Notes under the pieces: generated by a model | The model's database searches: none | The model's input: the letters and a program-made list of their open reading frames with translations, nothing else | What the model was told of the DNA's origin: nothing | Shown: piece after piece, positions 21,354 to 32,432 of the stretch | Position numbering within the stretch: the first letter of the stretch is position 1 | How the letters are laid out: each line of letters starts with the position of its first letter | Source: Emmonsiellopsis sp. PD_33 | Taxonomy: Eukaryota > Ascomycota > Eurotiomycetes > Onygenales > Ajellomycetaceae | Direction of reading: 5' to 3' | Assembly: GCA_032988165.1 (NCBI GenBank) | Contig: JANTQF010000236.1 | Coordinates: 1 to 53,941, forward strand | Length of the DNA stretch: 53,941 bases | Made by a program: the position numbers and the translations under genes

Positions 21354-23667
21354 ATGGGTATTGCAGGTACGTGCTCTACGACTATCTACGTGCTACTGTC
21401 TTCTCTGACCCAGCTCTAGGTCTCCATGGCCTGCTCAAGTCGATCCAGAAGCCCTGCAACCTGCGCAAGTTCAAGGGCCAGACTATTGGCGTCGACGCCT
21501 ATGGATGGCTACATCGCGGAACTGTGGCATGTGCCATCGACTTGGCTCTCGACAAGCACAACACAAAGTACGTGCCCTCATACCTCCCTTGGCAGCTGTT
21601 CTTTTTATGCTCATGCATCACAGATATGTCGACTTTGCCATGAACCGCGTTCGCATGCTGCTGTACTTTGGCGTCACTCCATACCTCGTTTTCGATGGCG
21701 ACAATCTGCCCAGCAAGGCTGGCACCGAGGCTTCCAGAGCCCAGAGACGAGAGGACAGCAAAAAACTTGGTTTGGAGCTGTATCGTGCAGGCAGAATCTC
21801 TGAGGCTCACCAGGAATTGCAAAAAGCGGTCGACGTCACTCCATATATGGCGCGCCTGATGATCGAGGAGCTGAAGAAGTTGAAGATCCAATACGTTGTT
21901 GCCCCGTACGAGGCAGATGCCCAATTGGTATATCTTGAGAAGCAGGGCATCATCAACGGCATCATTTCGGAAGACTCTGATCTTTTGGTTTTTGGAGCCA
22001 AGCGGCTGCTGTCCAAGTTGGATAAGCACGGCGACTGCATCGAGATTAACCGAACTGACTTCACAGCTTGTCGAGATATCAGCCTTATTGGCTGGTCCGA
22101 TGCAGATTTTCGCCAAATGTGCATCCTCAGTGGCTGCGACTATCTGCCAAATATCCCCAAGATGGGCTTGAAGACTGCATACCGGAGCATCAGGAAATAC
22201 AAGACTGTCGAGAAAGTCTTGAAGATGATACAATTCGAGGGGAATAACCGTGTCCCTCCAGATTACTTGGAGAACTTCAAGAAGGCGGAGCTTACCTTTC
22301 TTCACCAGTGGGTGTTTTGCCCCAAGGCCAGAAAGCTCGTCACGCTCTCGCCTCTCACCGGTGACACGACATTAGACAACTTGCCGTTCATCGGGGCGGA
22401 TCTTGACCCAGATGTAGCAGTTGGGATCGCGTGCGGCGACCTTGACCCTATGACCAAGGATTTCATAAACCTCCAGCCCTCGTATCCAGAAAGATCAAGA
22501 TTGACGATCTCCCGGCGGCAAACTCTGGCCTCCACGGATTTGAAACCAAGCAAACCGATCAGTTCGTTTTTCACACCCAAACGGGTGCCGTTGGGAGAAC
22601 TCGACCCCAATAGTCTTACACCTTCCCCGAGCCAGCAGCGGTTGCTGGAACTGAATGCCCGAAGAACCTGGGTTACGAACTCAGCGCCTGCTAGAGGCAC
22701 CGTTCGTAGGATTTCATCATCGAATGACACCTTTGGACAGAGCGCATCCCCCCTGAACAGCGAGAGAGAAAGTTTTCTGGCCCGTGCTTCGACCCCATCA
22801 AAGTTCCAGCCCATTAAACGGCAGCGTCTTTGTTCCGATGCCGACGAGGACGCAGCTATTGTTCTACCCGCGACTGAGAAACGGAGCAGATTTTTTACCC
22901 CGGCTGACAAACCTGACCCCGCCAAACCAGACAAGTCCCGGATGAAGAAAGCAAAGAGGGCGAATTTTGGGGTGTTCTCGGACGACGTTGTGGAGGATAT
23001 CATGTCTCAGCTTCCTGATGATCCGACTGCCATCACAACAACCAACCAGGAAGCGGATACAACGGCTGTGCACGATTCATGTATAGATAAGGATGGGATC
23101 TCTGGTGCCGAGCCGAGTGACACACAGAATACACAGCCTAGCATTGCGGGCGGAGGGCAGAGTTTTGCGGTGGAAAAGACTGCGACGTCTGGTTTGAGCC
23201 AGGCGATGTTGGGGATGTCCGCCAGGATTGGCAGCGACCAAGAACACCATGGCGAGTCGTTGGAATACACAGAAAGCAAGCCGAGTTCGAAGTTGGACAG
23301 ATTCGCATACACCACATCCGCGAGCCCGAAAGAGCCTGATAATGGCAGGGGGGAGAAGAGGGCTCAACAGTCTCGGACGACAGCGCTGGAGCGATTGCGA
23401 CGATCTGCGCTGACCAGATCCAAATCTCTGGAGTCTCTCAGGACCAAGCCTTTTTGCGGTTCTCCGGCAGCGGAACCCGAAGCTGTTGCGGATCCGGGCC
23501 CGCCCAGGACCCACTCTCCTGATCGGAGTGCATCAGCACTGAGCCATCGAGGCAGCGAGGACATGATTGTGCCAGACAGCGAAGATGACGGAGAGGATCT
23601 GCTGGGAGAGCCAGGACAGAAGGGGGCAGTTGATCTGAAGAAGTTTCTTTTCACACCAGGAGAGTGA
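21354..23667 (+). CDS. EXO1: exonuclease 1, Rad2/XPG family 5'-3' exonuclease and flap nuclease
   Basis: Three exons were joined: 21354-21366, 21420-21567 and 21624-23667 (734 aa). The first exon is only 13 bases and encodes MGIAG across the junction with LHGLLKS, restoring the invariant N-terminus. The nuclease core has the Rad2-family acidic residues: D in VDAYGWLHRG, D in FDGDNLPSK, the EADAQL glutamate and aspartate, SEDSDLLVFG, and SGCDYLPNIP in the helix-hairpin-helix region. The enzyme acts in mismatch repair, end resection and meiotic recombination. From about residue 350 the protein is disordered. R474-SRFF resembles the Mlh1-interacting (MIP) box, and KPISSFF resembles a PCNA-binding motif. 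The length is close to yeast Exo1 (about 700 aa). It is divergently paired with TMA16. Confidence 0.95.
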
Positions 23668-24793
23668 CGGGTCTAACAGGTTACTATTGAAGTATGATTA
23701 GAGGAGCAGCGGTGTTGAGAGGAGTTTGGGCATCAGGCGTTCAGGAAACGGGGCATAATTGTTGGTTTATGAGGGTTGCTTGGGATAATTCAGGGTCTAT
23801 ACATAGGTTGATTAACTCCTAATACATACGTATTGCATCGAGATTTCCCTAAATGGACGAGGCTGGGGAAAGCGACGTCAGGGCTGCACTAGGCCCGACT
23901 CGGCTTAGCGTACACCCGGCACCACGTGTCAGGCGGCAGAAAAGCGCGCTAACCCGGTCTAGGCAGGCGGTGGGCGGCGGTTACCGGGGCAACGGCGGCA
24001 GTAAACACACGTGACTGCGCATCTACTCGATCTCGTTGGCCCAGCCACCGCCTGCGACATCGCCAACCTCACTCGGTCTTCTCAGCGCATACTGCATACT
24101 GCGCTCCGCTCTCTCTGATTGTCCCAGCCACCATGTCCACCGCCAATTGCGCATTCTAGCCATCTCTCGCTGTCCCTTTTGTCTTTCCTTGTCTTCTCCT
24201 GCTTCCTCTCCTCCCCCGACGCCATCCATCTCCCAGGACCCCCGAGCTTGAACGATACCGGTTGTGAAAAGACCTGGCCTTTCTGCGCCTATCTTCGCTC
24301 GTTTTTTATACTTTTGCCTGCGGTCGAGAAGGGCATATTCTTTGTTGAGCTACAAATCTTCTCATCCTAATCTGCCTCTCATCTTCCTCCTCTATACCCT
24401 CGATCCAACCCCCTTGCCGTCTGATACTTTGCCGCTTGGAATTAATCGATTTGCCTATTCTGACAAGACTCCAAGTCCCAGGCTCTCTCTGCTCGGGCGT
24501 GCCCTATTCCAATCGCCTCTGCAGCTTCCGCACAAGTCCCACTAGACTTATATAGATCGAGGAATCCGTCTGTATTCCCCCGAGTCGCCTTTCGTGCCAG
24601 ACGGAACCTATCCAGACAACGGCTTTGGCGCATGGTTAGGAAATAAATACCTCTACACTGAACAAAAGGGGTCGTTGACAGGCTCCTCGTGGAGCACGGA
24701 GAATAGGGTTGGGCAGCGACAGGAGCCAGAATAACCATCCGCGAAGGGCGGGTTGGTTTTGAAGTTGGATTGTCGGTTCACAGAGTCGTCAAG
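23668..24793. other. EXO1 3' region and long Fig1 leader/promoter
   Basis: About 1.1 kb lies between tandem genes. Two CACGTG palindromes occur at 23923-23928 and 24008-24013, 85 bases apart. From about 24090 to 24540 the plus strand is strongly pyrimidine-rich, which suits a long 5' leader of the downstream Fig1-family gene. Small open frames in this stretch could act as upstream frames, but none is conserved-looking. No separate gene was seen. Confidence 0.5.
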
Positions 24794-25802
24794 ATGGCGG
24801 AACTCAAGTTTGCGACGGGGCTTGTGAGTAAGTATTTACTTCTCTGCGCCCTGGGAATGAGGTGGGATTTGCTGACTTGTCGATTTCACCGCAGAGATGC
24901 AGCATGTGATAGGATACCACCATGTGCTAATGGTATTCATAGCTCTCGCCATAATCCTACTTTGTAAGTTACCATTCACAAACTCTGTGATTACTGGCAC
25001 ACGCTGACATGCCGATTTTCAGCTCTCCTACTCGCAGGCTGCTCGTCATCATCACCGCAAATACCCACCATCTTCCTAATATCAATATTTTACGAAAAAT
25101 ACGCCCCCGCCATCGATCCCGCGATAGTAGACACAGGCGCTGCTAACCAGATTGGCAATATCGTTGGGGCCGCCGAGCTTGAGGTCCGCGTCGGATATTT
25201 TGGAATATGTATCCAACCCACCGGTGGCGCATTCATCTGTAATGCAAACGCCTCGGCTCTGGCCGACCTCATGTCCGTCGACGCAGATCCTCTAAATCTA
25301 ATCTGGGTCGCGTCGACGTTTAAAGATGCCGTCGTCTTCCCATACCTCATGTACGTTGCCCTTTCCATTTATTTTATTCCCCATCCCTGCCCGAAAATTC
25401 CAACTAATCCGTTCTCCCCGTAGCATCGTCGCCGTAATCCTCGCCTTCTTCTGCTTCCTCCTCCTCGCCACCTTCCCCGGCTGGCACGAAGAATCGGATC
25501 CCGACGGCGGCGAAGATCGCGAAGTCAAACCCTTCCCCTCGCGGCCCGTCTCGCAAGCCGCGCTAGCACTAATCTTCGTCGCGTCCGTCTTCATCCTCGT
25601 CTCCGTGCTATGGCAGCACACGGCGTCCGTGGCGGCGAGCACGATCGCGCAGGATCTGGGCAATGGCAGCGTGAGGAGTGGAGTCGGCACGTCGGCGATG
25701 ATTTTAGGATGGTTTGGGTTTGGGCTGTTTGTTGTTGTGACGATTGGGTTGCTCGTGATGATTTTGAGTATTAGTATGTTGGCCAAGTTGACGGATGATT
25801 GA
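24794..25802 (+). CDS. Fig1-domain calcium regulator / membrane fusion protein
   Basis: Four exons were joined: 24794-24827, 24895-24963, 25023-25350 and 25424-25802 (269 aa). Four hydrophobic spans are visible near residues 20-42, 140-165, 185-207 and 235-262, giving the claudin-like topology of the Fig1 family. Between spans 1 and 2 lies an extracellular loop with the family signature GYFGICIQPTGGAFICNANA, in which two cysteines can pair. A final conserved stretch is GVGTSAMILGWFGFGL. In yeast, Fig1 supports low-affinity Ca2+ influx and membrane fusion during mating. In filamentous fungi, homologues affect hyphal fusion, conidiation and sexual development. The very short first exon and the exon 2 join are supported by phase and by continuous hydrophobicity across the junction. 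No identical yeast residue run was assumed. Confidence 0.88.
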
Positions 25803-26109
25803 TTTATGGTTTTTTTTTGGTGTCATTTTGATGTTTTTTACGTTTATTGATTTGATTTGATGTGACGTGATTGATGGATATGTTTTTGATGAGGGAAATT
25901 AGGCCTCAATGTATTATGGGAATGGAATGGAATGAAATGGAATGAAGCATATATGGATTGTTTTTAAATTTAATTAGATTGGATTGGGTTACCTCATCCA
26001 TTGCATAGTATTTCTTTCTGTATTTTTTTTTTACTTGATATTTTCTATTCTGATCCTGTTTTTATGATTTGATTGGAAGAAGGGAATAATTACATGTATA
26101 TGATATGGT

Positions 26110-26137
26110 ATGGATGGATGGATGGATGGATGGATGG
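26110..26137. repeat. TGGA tetranucleotide microsatellite
   Basis: About seven tandem copies of TGGA (equivalently GGAT) lie in the spacer after the Fig1-family gene. It is a simple repeat with no evident function. Confidence 0.9.
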
Positions 26138-26472
26138 GTTTATTATTACTATTTATTCCATGTATTTTGGCGTTTTGCGAAATATTGCTGGGTTTAAAGG
26201 GGGTTGGTTGGGTTGTATATCTATCACATACATATAGATCATAATGTGAGTGGGTTACATGGGTTCTTGTCTATCTATCTACCTATCTATATTAGTATGG
26301 GATGAAATGATAATGTAATGTACATAAATGCACCCCTGACACTTTCCAATGACCAGACCAATATGCGAATGGCAGTGTTGGTTGGGAATTAAAGTGAAAG
26401 AGAGGAAGAGGGAGTAGAGTAGGGTAGCTATCATAGACATAGACAAAATAATCAGTTGGATAGGCGAGCCTG

Positions 26473-26497
26473 ACACACACACACACACACACACACA
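26473..26497. repeat. AC dinucleotide microsatellite
   Basis: About twelve tandem AC units lie in the convergent spacer. The tract is noncoding and likely length-variable between isolates. Confidence 0.9.
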
Positions 26498-27049
26498 ACA
26501 TGGATAGTTAGCATAGTAATCTATCTATATTCACCTAGGCATGTAATATCACCTACTTACTACTACCATTAACAGAGTAAAATGAACAACACCCGCTTCA
26601 TCCCTTTCCTCCCCCTCGAGCTCCTCCAGATTTCCATTGGTAACTAACATGCATGCATTTAAACTGTTCCGGACGCCTTCCTTTCCTTTCCTTTCCCTTT
26701 TGCCGTTCAACCACCCGCCCGCCGGTCGGTCGATCATAATCTTGCGTTGCGCCTAAGAACCCCTCCCTGATCCGATGCGTGGCTCAGCCGGCTGGTTAAA
26801 TGAGACGGTAGTTGCTCAAGCTCAAGCTCAAATGAAAATAAAAAAAAAATAAAAAAGAAGAAGAAGAATGCAAAGGTATGGAAATGCCGAAAAATGATGA
26901 ATAAGAAATATAAAGAAATTGAAAAATACACATGGGAGAATCGAAAGTAAACAAGCAAATAGAACAATTCCCGTTCAACCTCGTAAAATGTCTTCGAGGG
27001 AAGATATCAAGGACGCGCAAGGCGGAAATGAAATGGATGAATATATAAT

Positions 27050-29021
27050 TCAATAATTCATCACTGGCGCACCACCGGCACCCCCACCAAATCCTCTGTC
27101 ATCTGGACCGTCATACCCCCCGCCGCCAGATGCATGGTCATCTAGCGAGCGGTATTGGGATGGCGGGCCGCCTCCTTCTCGGCCTCCACGACCACGACCT
27201 CTCCCCCGTCCGCCGCGACCGCGTCCACGACCGCCTCGATAGTTCCCGCCGCCTCCACCGCCGCGACGAGGGCCGTCGTTTTCGTGGAACCGACCGCCTC
27301 CTCCTCCTCCACCATCACCGTAATGCCTTTGGTAAGGGGCATTGCTTCGTCCGTGATATGGGTTTTCTTGATGGGTGGGGTAGTTTCGGGGACCGTCGCG
27401 ATTCTCGCGCATGTATTGTGGGGGCTCATCGTCACGGAGGTCCTGCTGGGGTTGTCTGCGCTTGTTATTCCTGTTGGGTAAGCTATCCCATTCGCCATCG
27501 TCTGGGTGTTCTTCCTCGACTCTTAGGGCCATCTTTTGGCCGACTGTGGTATCGAAGACGAGCGCATCGTCGTGCTGCACTGGCTGCCAATTGCGGATCT
27601 TTCCGGCGTCAATTGGGCGTGCGCCCTTTTTCATTGCCAGGATCATGATGGGTTCTGGGTTTTCTGTGTGTATGACTTCTGAGCTTGAAACAGGTGTCAC
27701 TCTCGCAGCCCATAATTTGTTTTCGAACACACCAGTGTCAGTGATTCGCCATTTGACAGTCTTCCCGATTCCGCCAACTCTGTCAAGAAGAGATTTATGG
27801 GGCGGACGTGGTGTTATCAGAATGGAATTAGCCATATATTTGACTTCATTCGAATCTGCAAGATTGGGAGGCAGCAAGGGGTTTACGATATAGTTGATGA
27901 TGCGGGAGGAATCTGTGTTGGATAAGAGATATCCAGTAAAGAAGATATTTTTCTTTATTCTCAGTCGGCCATACGGCGACTTGGTGGTGTTACCGGCGGT
28001 GGTTAGTGTCTGGTTATGAGCATTGATCATGCGTTGAATTTCTGCAGCTTCAGTAATCGGAGAAAGGAACGTTGCCCCTTCGGTCACTTGAATAACCTCA
28101 GCGTTAATAGGCTTCCGCGGAAGCGGAGGGGGACTAGAGACTAAAAGTCGGTTGAGCCTTTCGAAGTACTCGCGGAATCCTTTGACGCTAGACGGCCGTG
28201 AGCAGCAAATCTTCGAGCTGGAAAATAGGAATAGATCTTACTGGTTAACTCGATCTTCGTAAACGCGAATTTCCTCAGCTTGCTTGTAGGTCACCACCAG
28301 GTCTTGGAGGAAAGTCTGCTTGAAATTCATTGTCGACGAGAACCGTTGGCTATTAGGACCAACTTCCGGTTTCAAGCAAACCAAATCAAAGGTCAGGTTC
28401 CTGCTGTTCACCATGCGCTTGATTATGTTTTCAAATGGACCCTCCGCACGACCAGTGAGCAGAACGGTAAGGGCATCCTTTTGTTGCATGCTCAGCTGCA
28501 CCAATTGTACCTTTCAATACCGTAAGTATATGCCAAACATTGGAAGGGAATGTTAATGGCCGTACTATTTGCTCATTCCACCATCCTTTCCATCCTACAG
28601 GTTCTTCAGCCTCCAAGCCCTTCCCCGTGGCAGCGAGGATGCTGGGGTCATGCCACCAGCCCCCATTCGCAAAGCATTCGGGGGTGGACAGAAAACCGAT
28701 AGTAGGGCCGTTCCATAGCTGTGGATTGGGAAGGGGACTAGAGAACACTACATGGGATTCAGTATCCGGGCTCGGGGACGTGGAGAATGGGATAAAAAAA
28801 GGGACCCCATACAGGTATTGTCAAAATCGTAGACATGGATTGTTTTGATTTGCGGGACAGCTGGGATCGCGGTTAGCTTTTTCACATAGAACACATCACG
28901 CGAGGCACTCACTAGGCAGGTCACCACCACTCCCACATGACCATCTCTTGAGAGCGGTAGTCGTATATGTAGATTTTCGGGGTTCGTTGTGCAGCGACCC
29001 GTTCACCATTGGACCAGCCAT
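27050..29021 (-). CDS. HAD-fold Swiss-Army-Knife RNA-repair-like protein with C-terminal RGG tail
   Basis: Five exons were joined: 29021-28913, 28860-28813, 28747-28566, 28510-28242 and 28187-27050 (581 aa). The HAD motif I is D48-x-D50-x-T52 in VYDFDNTLF, split across the second intron junction. Motif II appears as VLLTGR and a later acidic motif as VYEDR. This fits the HAD_SAK_1 family (Swiss Army Knife RNA-repair-like HAD domain), for which a phosphatase or nucleic-acid-end role is proposed. A second conserved region follows (FREYFERLNRLL and onwards). The last about 120 residues are Gly/Arg-rich with many RGG/RGRG units, typical of RNA-binding tails. The start is ambiguous: an upstream in-frame ATG at 29075 would add 18 residues resembling a mitochondrial presequence. 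It is divergent from the RING gene. Confidence 0.82.
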
Positions 29022-29354
29022 CTTCGCACCAAGCGCGCCACGGGCAGAAACAACAGCTTTAGCAGATCTGAGCATCACATGGCATACGGAGACGGCATTG
29101 GCAGAAGCTGTTGCGCGCTGCAGTGGGAGTTCGTGGTGCGGTGAATGTCGAGTGTTGCGATGCTCCAAGTCGCGACGAACGATTTCTGTGGTCGAGATCT
29201 GCTCGGGCTGCCTTCCAATCGAGTAGAATCACGTGACATGTCAACCAGAGGCAGAAGGTAAGCCGCGGCTTATCGGATCTTGCTTCACCTCATCAACCTC
29301 ACTCGAACTTCACGACAAAACACAGCAGAAACACGACGGCAGACTGCAATTCCC
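29022..29354. promoter_or_regulatory. divergent HAD/RING promoter with CACGTG
   Basis: This 333-base spacer separates two divergent starts. A palindromic CACGTG lies at 29230-29235 within TCACGTGACA. The first 54 bases may be coding if the HAD gene uses the ATG at 29075. No other element is evident. Confidence 0.4.
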
Positions 29355-30447
29355 ATGGCACACGATGTCGATTTGCAGCAAGAAATCCTCCAGAAGACTC
29401 TAGACGAGGTGTCCCACACCCAGGATAGCAGTAATGAAGCCCCTCTTAACCCATGCGTGATATGTCTAGACCAGATCACTGAAGCCGCCATTGCGCTGCC
29501 GTGCAAGCATGCAAGCTTCGACTTTCTCTGTCTTATAAGCTGGCTGCAGCAGCGGCCTGCCTGTCCGCTGTGTATGTATTCCTCTGTCTTGTATATATTT
29601 CCTCCCTGCTAATGGAGCTGTAGGCCAGGCAAACATTACAAGTGTGAAATATGAACTAGATTCCTCGACGGATCCAAAAATATACCACTTGCCTCCCGCT
29701 TCAGCAAAGCCGTCGACAGCTTCTACAGAACCCCCATGGCACGCTCATCGTCGAAGGTTCCCTCCTCGCCCACGTCGGCCCCGCCGGTCACCCCCCCCGC
29801 CAGATGACCCAATTATCCGTCGACGTCATGTATACCGCCATAAATTATACTCCCGCCGCGTCGGAACAAACCGACTCTCCCAGTACCGTGAACTCCTTCC
29901 GCAACACTTCAACCGCGATGAAGAGCTCGTCTCACGTGCGCGCAAGTGGATCCGTCGGGAACTGCAAGTCTTCGCCTTCCTAAACCCAGACCAGGAGGAC
30001 GGGTCAACAGACACAGACAGAGACAGCGCACCCAGACGCGCCAACAATGCGGAATTTCTCCTAGAGTATATCGTAGCAATATTGCGTACGGTGGATATGA
30101 AGGGGAGTAGTGGACAGGCGGAGGAATTGTTGCAGGAATTTATTGGCAGGGATAATGCGCGGCTGTTCCTGCATGAGCTGCAGGCGTGGTTGCGAAGTCC
30201 GTATAATTCACTGCAGGACTGGGATCGGGCAGTACAGTACGGTGAGCCTGTGGATAGGGCCTCTGGGGATACCGATGGGGGAGATATGACCAGATCTTCC
30301 ACACCCGCTGTCGGCCGTCGGGGACGGTCTTGGCCCGGAAGAGTATCCAAGCCAGCCACATCGAATAGGGGGGTTCGCCCCCAGTATGACTCCTACTCTC
30401 GGGCGAGGAGAATACAACGGGCACGAGATAGGTATGAGCCGGATTGA
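29355..30447 (+). CDS. RING-finger protein, TOPORS-like probable E3 ubiquitin ligase
   Basis: Two exons were joined: 29355-29571 and 29624-30447 (346 aa). The RING lies at residues 34-73: C34, C37, C50, H52, then D56, C59, C70 and C73. An aspartate therefore sits where the canonical C3HC4 RING has a cysteine; Asp can ligate zinc and, as far as I recall, the FDFLC arrangement recurs in related fungal RINGs. After the RING comes a Pro/Arg-rich stretch (about residues 95-125). A helical region follows with RHKLYSRRVGTNRLSQYREL and LVSRARKWIRRELQVFAFL, reminiscent of the TOPORS/ICP0-like group. The C-terminal region is Arg/Ser-rich. The likely role is nuclear ubiquitin (or SUMO) ligation, but substrates are unknown. 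The start was chosen at the ATG (CCCATGGCA) directly before the acidic N-terminus. Confidence 0.8.
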
Positions 30448-30770
30448 CGGCATGCCAATGTTGGATGGTCTATGTTTTTGTGTACTTTTTAATTGCATAG
30501 CGACCGGCGTCAAGGGGTGGTGGCTGTATATTGGGATATGTTCGGTTTTGAAATGATACCCTTGGACACGTCTACTTCTTCTACATAGGGATAACCATAT
30601 CAAAGTGACAGTAATTTGAAACTGGTATTAACAATCGCTCTATTTATCATTAATGCGTATCCACATAACAGGCGCGGCGCGGATTCTCATCTCGCCAGGA
30701 CCCTGTCTATCTCATAATCATTACGTCTAAACCAAACCACACAGCCCAAACCCATCCCCTCGGAAACCCA
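30448..30770. other. convergent 3' spacer
   Basis: About 320 bases lie between the converging RING and SLD2 genes, presumably their 3' untranslated regions. Nothing else was seen. Confidence 0.5.
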
Positions 30771-32432
30771 CTATCTCCCCCTCCTCCCAAACCGGCCGCC
30801 CATCCGACCCCTAGCCTTCGATCCCTTACCCCGTATCTTGAGCGCGCGATAATTAGCATGAGCCTCCGGATTAACCTTCTTCGGCCTGCCTGGTTTTGCG
30901 GGCTGTTTCGTTTTCGTATCGTCCGATTTTCCTGCAGGATCGGTGTTGTGAGCAGGTTTCCTAGCCCGGGATGGAGATGTAGGTTGAATGTCTTCATAGT
31001 TCGAGTCTGATCCGGACAAGTACTCAAGGTCCGAGTCGTGAGGTGCGTCCTCGTTGGTTTCCTTCTCGTCTCCCCCTGTACTGGAAACATGTTGCGTCTC
31101 CAGCACGGCAGCAAGCTCATCTTCGCTCTCTTCTTCATCTGGCGCCTGCTGCTCCGGCGCCGGCGCCGGCTTCGGTTTTGTACGTGTCGGTCTCATGATG
31201 ACTCGGCGTGTGGTTCGCTTTTGGCCTTTCTTCTTCCATTGTCTCTTTGCGGGGGACTCCATGGTGCCATCTGCATCCCTAAGGGCATCTGGGTCGCCTG
31301 GGGCTTGGCTATCGTTAATAACAACATTATCATGTTGGCCCGCTTGCTCCGCTTCTATTTCCCGGAGGATGTCTAGGTCCTCGTCTAACCTCTCCTCTTG
31401 GATGTCCCGAAGACCTTGGACAATGGCGCTTAATCCCTTGCCGACGAGTTTCTGTGGCATTCGGACTGCAACGGGGCTTAGATCGTGGATTTTGCCCCTG
31501 GCGTGTCTCGGGTTGCTCGATGAGAATAGATTCCTCCGCCGAAGAAACGATGGCGTGTCGGATCCGGGCGCATTGCCTCCCGAACCTCTCTCATTCTCTG
31601 TCTCTATTGGCTGGTCTGCGTACTCGGTTTTGAACGCCGCTGAATATTTCACGTTGGGTGGCGTGGCGAAGAAATTCGCGAGATAAAACTTCTTTGCAGA
31701 CGAAGCTGGCGTTCTCGCACGGGTAATGGTTTCATCTTCGTCTATGGTTGATAGATCCCTTCGTCTCGACGGAGTCTGCATGGACGCACCTCTGTCGAGA
31801 GCCGTCCTCTTCGACGACGGGGTTGCAGCACTGCCTCCAGAAACAGAGAGCAGATCGAACAACCCCAGGGCTTTCCCATCTCGCTGAGGGGTGGGTCCAA
31901 TGGCGGCGCGGAGTGGGAGAGGAGAGTTTGGAAGGGATCCCTGGTGATGGGTTGGGCTGAAGAGCCTGCGTAACGTAGATGGTGAATCGTATGGGTCTAT
32001 CTCGGAAGGGTGGATGTTTGAAATGGATCTCCTGCTTGGGGTTGATAATGCGTGTCTGGAAGCTTTCCGCGGGGTTGCATAGCTTTGTTCCTTTTCTTGT
32101 GTATGCGAGGGACGTTTGCGCTTCTTCTGCTGATCATGCGCTTGGAGTTGAAAGTCGCTACTCTCCTTCGTAGACTCGCTGGTCTGCGAAGATTGCGCGC
32201 GCAGACGGGAATATGCCTTGTACTTTGCGGCTGACGGGGTAATTGTAAATCAGCGGGATATCCCCATGGCTTTGGAGACAATGGACGTACAGATCACGCG
32301 ATCATTTTTGATATCATCGCGTCCGGCTTTCCGGCCGTCATTAGCAGCAGAAAATGCCCGTTCCCATTCTTTTAATTCCGCTCGCAGGGCGGCGGCTTGC
32401 TCGTCAAGGTCTTGCGGAAGGGCGTTCGACAT
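30771..32432 (-). CDS. SLD2: DNA replication initiation regulator Sld2/Drc1
   Basis: Two exons were joined: 32432-32291 and 32230-30771 (533 aa). The N-terminus has the conserved Sld2/RecQL4 block LRAELKEWERAFSAANDGRK with RDDIKNDRVISAKYKAYSRL continuing across the intron, which confirms the splice. A second hallmark is DGKALGLFDLLS around residue 180, preceded and followed by many SP/TP sites (for example STPSRRS, LFSPTHH, ARTPASS). CDK phosphorylation of such sites lets yeast Sld2 bind Dpb11 and start replication. The central helical segment AIVQGLRDIQEERLDEDLDI is conserved. The C-terminus is basic with RGK/RGR repeats. The length exceeds yeast Sld2 (453 aa), as in other filamentous fungi. 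It is divergent from the GT69 gene, with a CRE/CACGTG cluster between them. Confidence 0.92.

Larger units (their letters stand above)
25803..27049. other. convergent 3' spacer with simple repeats
   Basis: About 1.25 kb of AT-rich sequence lies between the converging Fig1 and HAD genes. It holds two microsatellites, listed separately, and an oligo-A/GAA stretch near 26836-26868. Open frames here are short and low-complexity. It probably contains both 3' untranslated regions. No RNA gene was recognised. Confidence 0.5.

Noticed and set aside
21499..22305. 268-codon minus-strand open frame opposite EXO1
   Set aside because: It covers the EXO1 nuclease core in antisense and crosses a real intron; it has no domain.
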